Shown here: positions 1-11,400 of the stretch, piece after piece
Layout: each line of letters starts with the position of its first letter
Numbering within the stretch: position 1 is the stretch's first letter
Source: Triangularia verruculosa
Lineage: Eukaryota > Ascomycota > Sordariomycetes > Sordariales > Podosporaceae
DNA length: 64,000 nucleotides
Direction of reading: 5' to 3'
Assembly (NCBI GenBank): GCA_033296885.1
Contig: MU863957.1
Coordinates: 106,001-170,000, forward strand
Notes under the pieces: generated by a model
Seen by the model: the letters and a program-made list of their open reading frames with translations, nothing else
What the model was told of the DNA's origin: nothing
Database searches by the model: none
Made by a program: the position numbers and the translations under genes

Positions 1-1636
1 GCCAGATATTGAGACTTATGACGGGATATTTTTGTTCTCTTTCAAGGAAACCGAAGTTCGCATGATGCCTGTTTGAGATCTTCTGGTTCACCCGGTTCTG
101 TCAAGAATCCTGTCACAACAGCGACAACAGGGAATCATTTGTGATAGAAGTAGTTATATGAAAATCTATCTACCAGCATGATTTACCAGTATAAGGTAAC
201 TGCTTATTACATGTAAAATATACATGGCCCTTCTTGCTTTGTGTGATTATGATTAACCTTTAGGTTGATCCATAATCTCCCATTTTCTTTAGGTGATGTG
301 ATCCAGGAAGCAGCCAGGTCGAATCTTCCCCTTGAGGTTTTTTTCTTGGGCGCCAGAAAAAATGAAATTAAAAGAAAAGCACTCATCGCCAGCTGACTTC
401 GCGTTTCGGGCCTGTCCGCTTGACGGGTGCGTCCAGCGACAGTCCTCTTTCCCTTGTGAAACCATCCCTTTTTTGTGTCTTTTATGATGACTATGACCTT
501 GAGTCCGGTTAACGGTTCTCGCTCCTTTGTGTGTCATTTTTTTTTTTGAGCGTTGAGTTTTGGACCACTACCATGCCCACTGTGCTATATTCAAGATGCC
601 AACGATAATGGACGCGCTGGAACAGTACATTGGCATGGCGACCTTTTTGCGGATTCTTGTGCCATGGTTCCAAGACAAGATCTAGCCTTTGGAAAGCAGG
701 TAAGTATCGGTAGCCCCTCGCTTCTCAAAGCAGCGAGAGGTAAGTGTAACGGCAGCAAGCGTGATGTAGGTTTGATGACGACCGCGAGGTCTATCTGGTG
801 CAGTCTTACATTAGGTATCAAGGGCGATTATGCAGGCTAGACGCAAAAGTTGGAAAAAATCACCATGGAGAAATGCGAGCTTTCTGTCTTCAAGATGTCA
901 CAGTTGGGACCCATAAGGTATAATAAGAGAAAGTGCAGGTTCGTTCCAAAAAAACTATTGTTCTTTTTTTGGTGTTTTCTGATGCCTAATTATGATTACT
1001 GTCCTCCCCCTTGATACCAATGTCGAGTAGAAACCACTGCTGAGTAAAAAACCACTGCTGAGTAAAAGAATTCAACGCGTGAAATGAGAAATAGCCATAA
1101 TCCTCCCCCCTTTCCTCCTGATACTGCTGTTGAGTAAAAGAATGCAACGCAATAACCATTATCTTTCCCCCCCCCCTCTCCCTCCCCCCTCATACTGCTT
1201 CTGAGTAAAAGAATGCAACGAATGAAATGAGAAATAACCACGACCTCCTCCCCTCTTTCCTTCCCTTTTGGTGTTTTTTGGTGTTTTTTTGGTGTATTGT
1301 GTTTGGATAATCCTTAAACTTCTTAAGTCGCGCCGCCAGCGGGAAGTAAAAGTAGAAAAACTGAAAAGAAAAAAACTAAAAAGTAAAGAAACTGAAAAGA
1401 AAAGAAAGAAAAAAAACCAATCTCGATTGTTCGGCCGCGCCAATCGTGTACATCGCTGCCGTGTGCGATCGCGTTGGTTGCTTGTGCGCGTGCGCGAGAG
1501 AGCGGATCACAACCCCGATCTGCCAACGTTACATACAGGTCCAGCCTCAGTTTTCGCTGTCAGTCACTATGATCTTGACACTCTCCCCCTTTGCCTCGCA
1601 CTCATCATTGTCCTTCTCCAGTGGCTAGGTGGTTAA
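1..1636. other. intergenic, 3' of the Cys/His-rich gene
   Basis: I see no gene here. The stretch holds AT-rich and pyrimidine-rich DNA, a three-copy ~72-bp repeat (listed separately), C-runs around 1165-1195 and purine-rich sequence around 1340-1420. Short open frames on both strands lack conserved motifs and good start contexts. It probably contains the 3' UTR of the minus-strand gene that ends at 1637. Confidence 0.6.
1041..1245. repeat. three-copy imperfect tandem repeat, ~72 bp period
   Basis: The core TGAGTAAAAG followed by AATGCAACG (or ATTCAACG) recurs at 1059, 1131 and 1202, a spacing of 72 and 71 bp. Each copy is followed by AATGAAATGAGAAATAACC-like sequence (partly lost in copy 2) and a C-rich tract. 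A truncated core lies at 1041. It looks like a small decaying minisatellite with no coding potential. Confidence 0.75.
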
Positions 1637-3420
1637 CTAGTAACCCGAACCACCCGACCTCCTCCTCTCCCTCTCCCTCTCCCTCTCCCGCTCCTGTTCC
1701 TGTTCCTGTCTCTTCCGTTCCTCCCTCTCTGCCCCCCGCCTGGCAAACATCTCCAACACTGCGGCCCTGTCGATCTCGAAATCGACATCCTGCTTCCTGC
1801 TGACGAACCAGTTCGTGGCGTTGGGGGTGTCGCGGAGGGAGTTCTGGGCGCAGTAGAGGTTGAAGACGTCCCAGAAGAGGAGGAGGATGGCGGAGTCGCC
1901 CCAGAACTCGCGGAGGATGGTGACCTGGTTGTTGCTGTTCCAGGCACGGCGGACACAGTGGGTGATGTGGTTGTCGTTGTGGGCGGTCTGGAGTTGGGAA
2001 GGTGTGAGCTCGTTGTGCGGGTGGGGTTTGGGGGCGGAACGGAGGGAGGGTACGTAGGGGGTGCGAGGGGCTTGACTGACGTCGAGAGAGGCTGGGGGTT
2101 GATCCCGGATGAGCTCCTTGGGGATGGGTGGACGGAGGTAGCTTCTGGCGTCGCCGGCGTAGTCTGTGCCGACGATGAGGGTGTAGAGAGTCTTCACCTG
2201 GCGGATCTCGGCCGGGGACAACGGGACGGGCTGGTTCTGGATGGGCTGCTGGGTAGGCTGTCCATCGCTGGGGCCTGCCACGGCTCGGTAGCCTGTGCCA
2301 TGGGTTGAACGAGGATCAGGGCGGTTGGGAACAGGGGGAGGAGGCATAGAGCCAGAGTCTCTGGCACTCCGGTGCTCTGTGGGAGGGAGGCTCATGTATG
2401 CCCGATGTTGATGGTCTCTTGCGGCGGCGTTATAATCCTGAGTCTGTGCCGTCCGCATCTCGTTGTGTCTCGGCGGTTCCTGTCTTCTGGGAGGCATGGG
2501 CGGAGTCTGGAAGGTATGTCCTTCAGCCTCGCGGCGCCCATGACCTCTCACTGCCGCATCGGCAAGCTGGACGGTCTCGGCGGACGGCCAGTTCACCTGG
2601 GAGGTCGATTCACGAGTGTAGGTTTCCGAATACCGCAACGAGGACGGTCCCGCGGTGCGACGAGGAGGAGCATTGCTGGGCAATGGCGTACGGCCGATCA
2701 CGGGAGGCTGCGGATGGTAGGCGGGGTGAATGGGGGGCTGCGGGTGCTCTCTGGGAGCCTCACGCTGGACCCTCTTGGCAGGGCGATGTTCCTCCTCGTC
2801 CTCCTCGTCCTCCTCATCCTCGAAGTGTACACGCCTCTTCCGCGAGGCAGGCTGGATTGGGACCTCACTGTCACCGCTTCGCTGAGCCGGTCTCGCCCGC
2901 GGGGCAATCCTCCTCGGCTTCGTAATCTGCTTTCGAATCGTCCAGTCGCACTTGTCCGCGTCGATGAAGTGCGTGCGGTGCTGACTGTGCCAGAGATTTC
3001 CTCTGGCACAGCCCTCGCAGAGGCGAACGGAGCACCTCTTGTCGCAGCACTCCTGCAGAACACCGGGAGAGCGACCATCGCAGGAGTCGCACTTGGAGAC
3101 TCGGCCGTACAGAGGCCGCCACTCTCGATGGGTGCGGCGAGGATCTGCCTCCATTGCCGCGAGGCCCGGGGTGACTGGCTTTGCCTCGGGGCTTGCCAGT
3201 TCGGCGGAGTTCGCCGGTTGGGGAGGGTTCACGGGTGTGAATCCAGGGGCGACGACAGGACTCTCGCCGCCAATGGCAGGAGACTGTGAGTTGTTAGCAG
3301 TGGGCACGATTGCGGCGGTGTTGTAGGGGGACGAACGGCAGGGGTGGCCTCGGCCGCAGGAGAGGGAGAGCCGGCGGCGGCATCCGGGGAGGGGTGAGGG
3401 GTGCGTGTATATTCCTCCAT
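1637..3420 (-). CDS. uncharacterised Cys/His-rich protein with basic/RE-repeat tail
   Basis: I do not recognise this family. Proposed model: exon 1 3420..3337, intron 3336..3284 (53 nt, donor GTTCGT, branch GCTAAC, acceptor CACAG), exon 2 3283..1637, giving 576 residues. The intron is needed because the exon-2 frame has no upstream ATG, only a GTG at 3307. The N-terminus is Pro/Ala-rich. A Cys/His cluster at about residues 90-140 starts CDSC and continues with CC, C, C, C and two His, which suggests a zinc-binding B-box- or ZZ-like module. The middle is disordered, Pro/Arg/Gln-rich, with an acidic EDEEDEEDEEE run and basic patches that could be nuclear signals. A better-ordered region (about 390-530, Trp- and Phe-rich) precedes a tail of alternating Arg-Glu encoded by a (CTCTCC)n repeat. 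Nuclear or chromatin function is only a guess. Confidence 0.7.
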
Positions 3421-3512
3421 TTCGATATTATGACTATGTAATATGTTAGAGAGTGTACGAGAGAAATAGAGTATAATATAATATAGTATTAAGAAGCTGG
3501 GATGGTTTGTGA

Positions 3513-3571
3513 TAAAAGCTGGGGTAAAAGGTGGTAAAAGCTGGGGTAGAAGGTGGTAAAAGCTGGGGTAG
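3513..3571. repeat. 22-bp tandem repeat at the edge of the C-depleted tract
   Basis: The 22-bp unit TAAAAGCTGGGGTARAAGGTGG occurs at 3513 and 3535, with a partial third copy from 3557. Looser variants (GTGATGTGGAGGTAGAAGGTGG) continue to about 3790. This suggests the C-poor tract grew from, or is maintained as, a degenerate minisatellite. Confidence 0.75.
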
Positions 3572-4466
3572 GGGTGAGTAAGGTTGGATGAGGGAGTAAT
3601 AAAAAAGAAGTGATGTGGAGATAGAAGGTGGTAAGTGATGTAGAGGTAGGAGGTGGTTAAAGTTGGGATAGGGGTGAGTAAAGTTGGGATAGGAAGTAAA
3701 TAAAGAGGTAGGTGATGTGGAGGTAGGAGGTGGTAAATGATGTGGAGGTAGAAGGTGGTAAGTGATGTGGAGGTAAATAATGGTAAGTGGTGTAGATGTA
3801 AATAGTGGTAAAAGTTGGGATAGGTGTGAGTAAAGTTGGGATAGGAAGTAAGTAAAGTAGAGGTAGAAGGTGATAAGTGATGTTGATGTAAAAAGTGGTA
3901 AGTGATGTAGAGGTAAATAGTGGTAAAAATTGGTCTAGAGGTAAGTGAAGTTAGAATAAGAAGTAAGTTAAGAAGTAATTTGATAATAAAGGTTGGGATA
4001 GAGGTGAGTAAATTGGAGTAGGAAGTAAGTGAAGAAGTGAGTAAAGTTGGAGTAGATAGTAGTAAAAGGTAGGAGAGGGAGTGGATAAAGTAGGGATATG
4101 GGTTAAGTAGTGTTGGAATTTTGAGTAATAAAGTGAGGGTAATATATATAAATGTTGGATTGAGTTATTGGAAAGTTTGGGTTGATATTAGGAAAGTGTG
4201 GATGTGATGTTTAGAAAGATGGGGTAGATGATAAAATCTTTGGTTAAGTTGATGATGAAGATGAGGAGTGTAGTTAGATAATTGATAATATATGATGTTT
4301 TGATGGATAAGTTGGTGGTGGGAAGTGTGTAAATGATAGGGAAAATGAAGGAATTTGATGTATAGGGTGGGTTTGTGTGGTGAATGAAATATCAATGTAA
4401 ATTGTAGTGATGTGTTGAGAAAGGTAGGGTAGGGTTTTTAGAGAGATGAAGTGAAGAAGATAGTGA
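3564..4466. other. 903-bp C-depleted, G/A/T-only tract
   Basis: Reading base by base, the plus strand between 3564 and 4466 has cytosine only at 3935, 4238 and 4393, while G is frequent throughout. The minus strand therefore has almost no G, so TAG and TGA stops are nearly impossible on it and its open frames are artefacts of composition. The tract lies just upstream of the minus-strand gene starting at 3420, so it would be its promoter or upstream region. Degenerate repeats of GTGATGTGGAGGTAGAAGG and AAAGTTGGGATAGG type fill much of it. Confidence 0.9.
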
Positions 4467-7400
4467 CGAGAGGTGATTGACCTGAAGGATGTAATGTGTC
4501 GACACACACATAGACATAAAGTCTGATAGGGCAGAGCTTGATGTTAAAGTGGCGCGGAGGAGTAAAAAAAGTGAACGATGAAGACAAGAGAAGAGGCTGC
4601 AAACTGGCGAGACACTTGTCTCGAGAGCCAGCGAAGAGTATTTTCGAGGCAAGCGCAGAGAAACAGTGGACACTCCAGAGTGTATGAAAGAGAGAAGAAA
4701 ATGAACCGTACCTTACTGAAAACTGAAAGTGCCGGTGTTTGTCTCTGGCAGACGGCGATAGGATAGTCTGCTCAAGAAGCAGAGTTCAAAAGAAAGCTGT
4801 CGGCTAACCGTGGGCTGTGGTCGACGGTGAGTTTGTCGACGAGGGAATCTGTGGCGTCGGCTTGAGTGAGTAGAGTGAATTGACAGGGTGCGGTCGACAG
4901 CTTGGTGGCGGATGTTCTGTAGGCTGTTAGGGCAACCAAAGCGGATGAGAAGGGCTTATTGAGCGGGGCTCGTCGACGACGGTGCAAGCAGCGAAGTGCA
5001 GTAACGAACGATTTCGAAGGCGAGGGCTGGCGGAAGGAAACGGCAACTCTGTCAAGATGCCGGGGATGTGGTGGTGGAGGCACTGAGCCGGTAGACTTGT
5101 CTTGTTGTTACGGAAGAAGAGAGAGGAAGACGAAGAAAGTATTTCAAGACGGGAAAGGCGGGAATGCGTGTTGGAGTAGAGCTCCGGGAGCAAGCTGGTT
5201 GGCTTTGAACGAAGTGAAATACTGCGGTGAATGTGGAGTCTCCACGACAATTGACTGTATTCACGAACGAGGTGGTTGCCCACAGAGCGGATGGTTGGGT
5301 GTGCAAGAGAAGGAGAAAGAGAGAGAGGCAGGGAGGGAGAGAGTGTGTGAAAAGGCGTGGCGTAGGCGGGTTAAATGGACACAGAGTCGGCGAGTCTTCC
5401 AATTCCCAACGGCCATACTTCAGACTGCAAAGGAGCATGATCCAGTGCTGGCATGATGGTGCCTCGCAAGTTGATTGAACGTGTGGGGGTCAGGACTCGC
5501 GGGCTCCGGGGTGAATAATATCAGATATGAGATGAAGTTGAGGATTCTGATTGCACTATCTTGGGATGACGGCGTACGAGGACCGCCTTTTCTGCCTGCC
5601 TTGTTGCCCCGACTGGCCGGGGCCCTCGATATAGAGAATGGCCACATGAGGATTTGAGAGCTTCGACATTGACGCCAAAGGCCATCAAAGAAACTGTGCC
5701 GTTGCCGAGTCTCGCGGTGTTTCATTCACACACGAGTTGCCATCCATGGCCTGAAGTCTGCTTCACCGATACCGTCAGTTGCTCATCGGCGAGTGGCTTA
5801 CCGCATCCCAAGATGATCTCGGGCTTTGTCATGTTGCGCACGCAATGCTCAAAACATCAGACAGCGGCAGTGCCCACGGGCTTGCGATTTCCAACCATGG
5901 GCCGCCCTCGGTCGCTCGGCGTTTTCTCAACAGAAATGAAGATGAGATGCCGGGCCCATGAGGCGTGCTCCTGTAGGACGAGCTACATTTCGGGCCTTTG
6001 TGAGTCTCAACGACTTCAGATCGCGAGCAAACCGCAGTCCCTTATAACCGGCGTTGAGGAAAAGCCCGAGAGGGGGCGAGTCATCCAATGACGACAAGAG
6101 GTCACGTCTTCATTACCAGTTGCAGTCATACAACATGACCCAACGCTTGAAATGAGGCCGTCCACAGTCGGTGAGGACCAGGCCCCAGCTCCAACATGTC
6201 ATTGTGGTCTTCAAGACTACTGCACAATATCAGCATCGGAACGTGGAGACTACTTGTGGTAGAGAGGGGCGATATCGCAGACCATCACCTCAGCCAGATG
6301 GCCCTCGAGGAGATGGAGAGTGGCAATCAGGGCCGAGAAGGGTGCGATCTCGGGACCGGCCGGTGTGTGTGCGGAGAGGCTTGATAGACATACATCAGTT
6401 GAGAGTCCATGTGTGAGTTGTAGAGTGGTTGACTGTGTGGCCCCACACAGTGCTCCAAATACATGGCGAGCAAACAGCCCTTGGAGGGATGAGAGGTTGA
6501 AGGGGGTCACGTGAGGGGCCGTCTCGAGGAGCATCGGAAACGGCTGTGCCATGGCGTGCATCAGACCAAAAGGTGATCAGAGCGCTCGCGATGGCCCCAG
6601 GGTCCCACCGGCTGCAGGACTTGGCGAAGACCGTTTCTCCTGGCAGCCAATCAATCCCGCATCCAGCCCACCATGACACGAGCATTGGACAGATTTTGTT
6701 AAATTGGGACCCGCCGTTTAACGCGTCTTGAGCGCGTCTCTGCGCGTGTTGGACGCGTTTGCCCCTCGTCTACCGTCATCACCGCCCTCGTGGCTTTTTC
6801 CAGGGGAGATATCCAGGAACTGGGTGCGGGAGCCGTTGCAATCTGTTAGCACGGAGCACCGCATGCACACAGAGAGAGAGGCAACTGCAGCCTTCAGATG
6901 ACTTGCATCGTCTCTCTCTTTCTCCCTCTTGCTCCTCGATCATGGGGAAACCCCGCCTTTTCGTCTTGTCTAACAGCGAGAGGCCGGTCAAGGAGAGAGA
7001 GAGAGGGGCGGAGGAGTGTGAAATTAGCTTGAACCGAGGGCAATGACCTTATCGCTTGCCCTTCTGCTGCAGAAAGTCCCAGGCGGTGGGATATTCTCCG
7101 ATGAGGATGATGCCCTCCCCTGCTTCTTCAACCAAGCTGCAAGTCTCCCTTTCTCTTCAACACTCCTGACGATCGTTGTCCGGCCACACGTTGTGACGGG
7201 GGTATCGTCATGATCAGCGCTGGCACGGCAGCCTCTTCCTGACTGGCCTCATGCCATGTTCTTGGAGTACAAGACGGTGAGTTTGGTGTAATAAATAACA
7301 GCCTGCCTCTCTGGCCGCCTTGTCCCGATGATACAGCTAGGACTCCGCTCCCCATCTCGAGGGCGCAGGAGGGAGAGGAGGGTGTTCCACTGCTGTACTC

Positions 7401-8064
7401 CTGCCAAGTGGTCCCTTGTTTGTGCCTATGCAGGGCACGATACCACTCTCTCGGTCTCGTCTTTGTGCGTCGTAGAGGGCGTTTTCGTGGTGGTTTGAGT
7501 GCTTGCATGAGGGCTGCGTCTCCCTGATTGGCTTGTCCGCCCTTTCGGCAGCACCCTTGGTGAGATCGAGGGCCCGGGAGACGGCCTGGGACCTGGGAGA
7601 GAGAGCCTGGTAGTGGTTCGTCATGTGGCCCACCCGTTAAGAACCGGCCACGGCCCCCCTGCCCTCGCCCATTCCCTGCCCGCCCTATCCGTATCCCACT
7701 TCTTATTACTGGCGCATTATTCCTGTTCTCTTCACCTTCCTCACACCTTCTTTTCTGTCCCGACACCCGCCATCCGCCATCGCCGTCGCCGTCGCCGTCG
7801 CTCAAACTGCCCTGCCACTCCAATATCGCGCCCCGTACAGATCAAATACTCGTATCACTCAGTTACCAGCATCGTCGCGCATCGGTTCCGCATGCGCAAC
7901 ACTGCCTGTAACCCACAGCGCATCCCTCACCACGCCCCCCGAAGCTCTGGTCGCAAACGCAAGCCTTCTTTACCCGCCGCCTCTTATATCGCTGCCAACC
8001 CTGGGCCTGCCTCCTGCCGCCTGTCGACCTATACTCCGAACCTCCTATTGCACAGCAGAACGCC
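4467..8064. other. gene-poor intergenic stretch
   Basis: I can support no gene in these 3.6 kb. The sequence is of mixed composition, with several GA-rich microsatellite patches (around 5305-5345 and 6870-7010). Open frames up to about 230 codons occur on both strands but are low-complexity and overlap each other. The right-hand kilobase is probably promoter and 5' UTR of the Myb-like gene at 8065; it becomes pyrimidine-rich after about 7640, as fungal 5' UTRs often do. Confidence 0.55.
6721..6758. promoter_or_regulatory. cluster of four CGCGT (MCB-like) elements
   Basis: ACGCGT occurs at 6721 and 6753 and GCGCGT at 6732 and 6742, so the CGCGT cores start at 6722, 6733, 6743 and 6754, spaced 11, 10 and 11 bp. 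ACGCGT is the MluI cell-cycle box bound by MBF-type complexes (Swi6/Mbp1 in yeast, Cdc10/Res in fission yeast). The nearest downstream start on the plus strand is the Myb-like gene 1.3 kb away, so the target is uncertain. Confidence 0.45.
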
Positions 8065-8934
8065 ATGTTGCTGCCGTCAGCCCTCGCATGCGACTCGTCG
8101 CAACCGCCATTGACGCGCCTCCAAGCTGCCCTCTTCGCCTCCCCTCCCGCGAGCCCTCCCCAGATCTCTCCACAGACCGCCGTCGGCAACATCTTCTCGA
8201 CTTGTCGCTCTCTCCATAACCTCCTCGGCAGCCCTGCGCCTCTTCCGCTCGAACCGGCCGCACCCATCGCGCCCATCACCCCTCCCACCACATCGCCTGC
8301 GCAACTGCCCACACCACCACTCGCGCATGCCCCTGCGCCTATCAAGCTCCGTCTTCGATCGCGCAAAAACGACACCTCTTCTTCCTCCTCGAGCGCGATA
8401 GAACCAATAACCGCCCCGCCACGCAAGCGCATCGTGAAGCGCGCTCCCGCGCATCCTGCCAGAGGGCCGAATAAACGTCGGCGCGCCGTAGACGATGATG
8501 CCGGGCGCGAGGAGGATGTTTCCAGCGATGTTGAGCAAGAAAACGAGGAGCCAGGGGAGGACCCGACACCGCAGACCCCCAAGCGCTCTCGTATTGCGCC
8601 CGAGGTTATACCCTTGGGTCTTGAAAGGGGCGATTACCACTCTCTACATCATAGTGGTTTGTACGTCGATAATAACCCGGGAGAAAGTGGGGGGACGCAT
8701 GTCGTAACTGAGGGCGATGGGTCGACCTGGTCTGCGGAGGATGATAGGATTCTTGTTGAGCTGGTGCTGGAGAAGTTGAAGCTATCAAAGTCAGAGTGGC
8801 AGGACTGCGCGAGGAGTCTGGGGAAGGATAGATCTAGTGTAGGGAAGAGGTGGAAGAGCCTGATGGTGAATGGAGATGTAGGGTTGAAGAGGACGGGTCT
8901 GAGGAGAGGGAGGATACACGGTACCTGGAGGTGA
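8065..8934 (+). CDS. Myb/SANT-like DNA-binding protein, C-terminal domain
   Basis: A single exon encodes 289 residues. ATG 8065 has a good fungal context (AACGCCATG). The N-terminal two thirds are Pro/Ala/Ser-rich and disordered, with basic nuclear-localisation-like patches (RKRIVKR, NKRRR) and an acidic stretch (about residues 140-170). The C-terminus, about residues 222-275, has the Myb/SANT-like pattern: a first Trp in TWSAEDD, hydrophobic helix residues, a second Trp in SEWQDCARSLG, then RSSVGKRWKSL as the third helix with the last Trp. Only one repeat is present. It is probably a nuclear DNA- or chromatin-binding protein; targets are unknown. CGCGT elements lie far upstream. Confidence 0.8.
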   Translation: MLLPSALACDSSQPPLTRLQAALFASPPASPPQISPQTAVGNIFSTCRSLHNLLGSPAPLPLEPAAPIAPITPPTTSPAQLPTPPLAHAPAPIKLRLRSRKNDTSSSSSSAIEPITAPPRKRIVKRAPAHPARGPNKRRRAVDDDAGREEDVSSDVEQENEEPGEDPTPQTPKRSRIAPEVIPLGLERGDYHSLHHSGLYVDNNPGESGGTHVVTEGDGSTWSAEDDRILVELVLEKLKLSKSEWQDCARSLGKDRSSVGKRWKSLMVNGDVGLKRTGLRRGRIHGTWR

Positions 8935-9739
8935 TTATCTTGTTCTCTTTCTGTTGATGCTCGTTTGTAGAGATACTTTGTTCGGTTCTTTGGTGGTGGA
9001 TGTATTACCCTGTACTTTTTTATTGCAAAATTTTCACAATAAGGCCGTCGTAGGCCGGCGATTTGGTGTGGCCTTGGGGATTAGGTTATGGCATGGTTGG
9101 CTCGATACAGGAGACTGGGGGCATGGCGTTTTTCACGGTTGTTTTGGTGCTCGGGGATATGGATCATGATATGAAGCCGGCAAGGATCCATGGCGGGAAG
9201 ACCGGCTGTGGTGTTTTGGTTGGGCCTGAGTTCAAGGGCATTTGATATACAACTCTCACGACTACTCTCCGGTGGTGTGTGGCAAGTAGAAGCCGCACTC
9301 TCAATAGACAAATGAAGCACATCCCGCGTGCCCCTTCCCTCTTTGGCCTCCACCCCCCGACGCACCAAAACAGGGCGGCTGGGGACCCGCATCTGCACTA
9401 CTATTGTTGACGCCATTCACACTCCATCCCCTCCCTAACGAACAATCCCCACAATAGGCGAGATCAGCTTAAACTTCGATCGATCGAGATATTTCCTATT
9501 CTCCGAAGTTTACCTCGCGAACCCCCACCGACTAATCTACCCTAGTTACACCACAAACCCGCCGTCCATCCCGTTTTTAACGACCACCGAAGACGATTTC
9601 TCCGATCCTAAAGGCACGCAAGTGCTCCACGAGGCTCGGCGTTCGTTTTAGCTTCGCACAGTGCCGGTTTTTACGTGCCCTGGGAAGGAGGATTGATCTG
9701 ATGCGAGGCCATACGGAGCCCACACAACCTTATTTTGAC

Positions 9740-10262
9740 GACATGCCCTCCATCGTGGGAGGGAGATGTGGTGGGTATGATGCCCGCATGGAGGATGCAA
9801 CACCACAGATGGGTATCTACACACAACCAGGCGTGCACAAGCACTGATATACCGGTATACCTGCGTTGGGGCACTGAGAGAGATGGAAACGATGTGTAGG
9901 TATGTTGAGGATGGGGCAGATGCAACACCACGATGGGTATCTACACCGCAGTTGGGCATGCACACACTCTGATGCACCGCCATGCCTGCATCGTGGGACT
10001 GAGAGAGGCGCAAACGATGCGCACACTGAGTACGAGCGAGATACAACAACTTAGATGGGTATCTACACCACCTATGGCACGCACACACACCGATGCGCCT
10101 GTATACCTGCGCCGGGGGAGCTAGAAGAGGGGAAAATGATGCGTGCATCGAAGCCAGGGAGGTGTTGCAACACCATAGATGGGTATCTACACCACAGTTG
10201 TGCGTACACCCACCGATGCGCCCACCTGCGCAAGGGATATGATGCATTCCCGGGTAGAGGAG
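9740..10262. repeat. ~123-bp tandem satellite, four copies plus a partial
   Basis: The segment GATGGGTATCTACAC recurs at 9808, 9932, 10054 and 10178, a period of 124, 122 and 124 bp. Each copy continues with a CACACAC/GATGC-rich segment, a TACCTGCG or TGCCTGCATCG segment and a GAGAGAGG-like segment. A partial unit begins near 9740. Because the period is not a multiple of three, the long minus-strand open frame across the array (about 9648-10412, no ATG start) puts neighbouring units in different frames, so it is unlikely to be a gene. Confidence 0.85.
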
Positions 10263-10435
10263 GCTTCTGGAGGTCAATTTACAGCGATGCACACCGTTTT
10301 GGGGCACCAGAGCCCTTTTTACAGCGCATCGAGCGAGCGCATCGAGTGCGATGCGCTGCACTGTTTGTTGTTGAAGGAAGGGGTAAGGGGAGTTGCCTAG
10401 GTGATAGATCACACTGATAGGGGTAATAGGGGTAT

Positions 10436-11400
10436 ATAAACAAATATGACACTGTTACTAGGGGCGATATGAAGAGGCGTTGATAGTGTGTACCTAGCGA
10501 GAGTCTTGGTGAAAATAAGAGGATTTTCCCTTTATATTTTGGTGATCTGAGCTTTTGCTGTCCGCTATCTGAGCTAGAAGTGGACAGGAAGTAGATAGTG
10601 AAAGCTTGGATTACCGACAGTAAAAGCTCGGGTTATAGATAGCAAAAGCTCGGATTACTGCCTTTAGCACTTTTATGTCTTGGTGAATTTTACACTTTGG
10701 GAGCGTTATGATGTATGGCAGTGAGGCAGTACTCCACATAAAGTAATGATAGTTGTTAATTGTAGAAGAGAATTGTTAATTGTGAAAGAGAAGAAGCTAT
10801 GCTATCTGCTAATATATATATACATTTCTATGCTCTGCCGTGCTACGTAATGCGGATACCTTCCTGTGCCAATTATCCTCATACGCTAGCTATACTGTTA
10901 GCTATGCTGTAGCTGAGAAAAGGGGCAAGTGAATATAGTCATAGTTGCTACGGTAATATGAGGAGCTGTTTGTGACGGCACCGTCGCTTATATATACCTT
11001 ACCACTGGAGCGAGCATTGCTTGCTTGTAGCTTTTAACAGCAATCATCGTGGGTTTAAATCGGTGGCCCTATTCGCCGTGACAGTGTTGATAATATGTGG
11101 AGAGAATTTTAGAGGAAAAAAAGAGGATTTTATCTTAATATTCTTATGATTTAAGCTTTTAAAGCCTTTTAGCTTTTAATCTTCTAAGTCTTAGTTAATC
11201 GTACACATTAACAGCGCTTAATCTACTTAAAAAAGGAGGCAAATAGGTAAATAGAGTGTTAGTTGCTAGAGTAATATAAGGAGTTGTTGATAGTATATAA
11301 AGAGGGTCTTAATGTAAATAAAAGCATTCTCGCTTTTCTCTTTATATTTTGATCTTTTAACGCTTTTATCTAAGCCTTTACTGGCGAGAGAGCTATCTAC
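10436..11400. repeat. diverged direct repeats of an AT-rich element
   Basis: Three related segments can be aligned by eye, beginning at about 10480, 11086 and 11281. Each runs from GTTGATA through GAGGATTTT or a variant to CTTTATATTTTGNTGAT and an AAGCTTTT-like end. A second shared segment, AGTTGCTANNGTAATATRAGGAG, occurs at about 10942 and 11260. Differences are mostly transitions. I do not recognise the parent element. Confidence 0.55.

Noticed and set aside
3564..4466. Repeat-induced point mutation as the cause of the C-poor tract
   Set aside because: RIP changes C on both strands and would also remove G on the plus strand; G remains abundant.
7128..7823. Minus-strand frame of 231 codons upstream of the Myb-like gene
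   Set aside because: Low-complexity Arg/Gly/Ser sequence antisense to a pyrimidine-rich leader, with no motif; likely a composition artefact.
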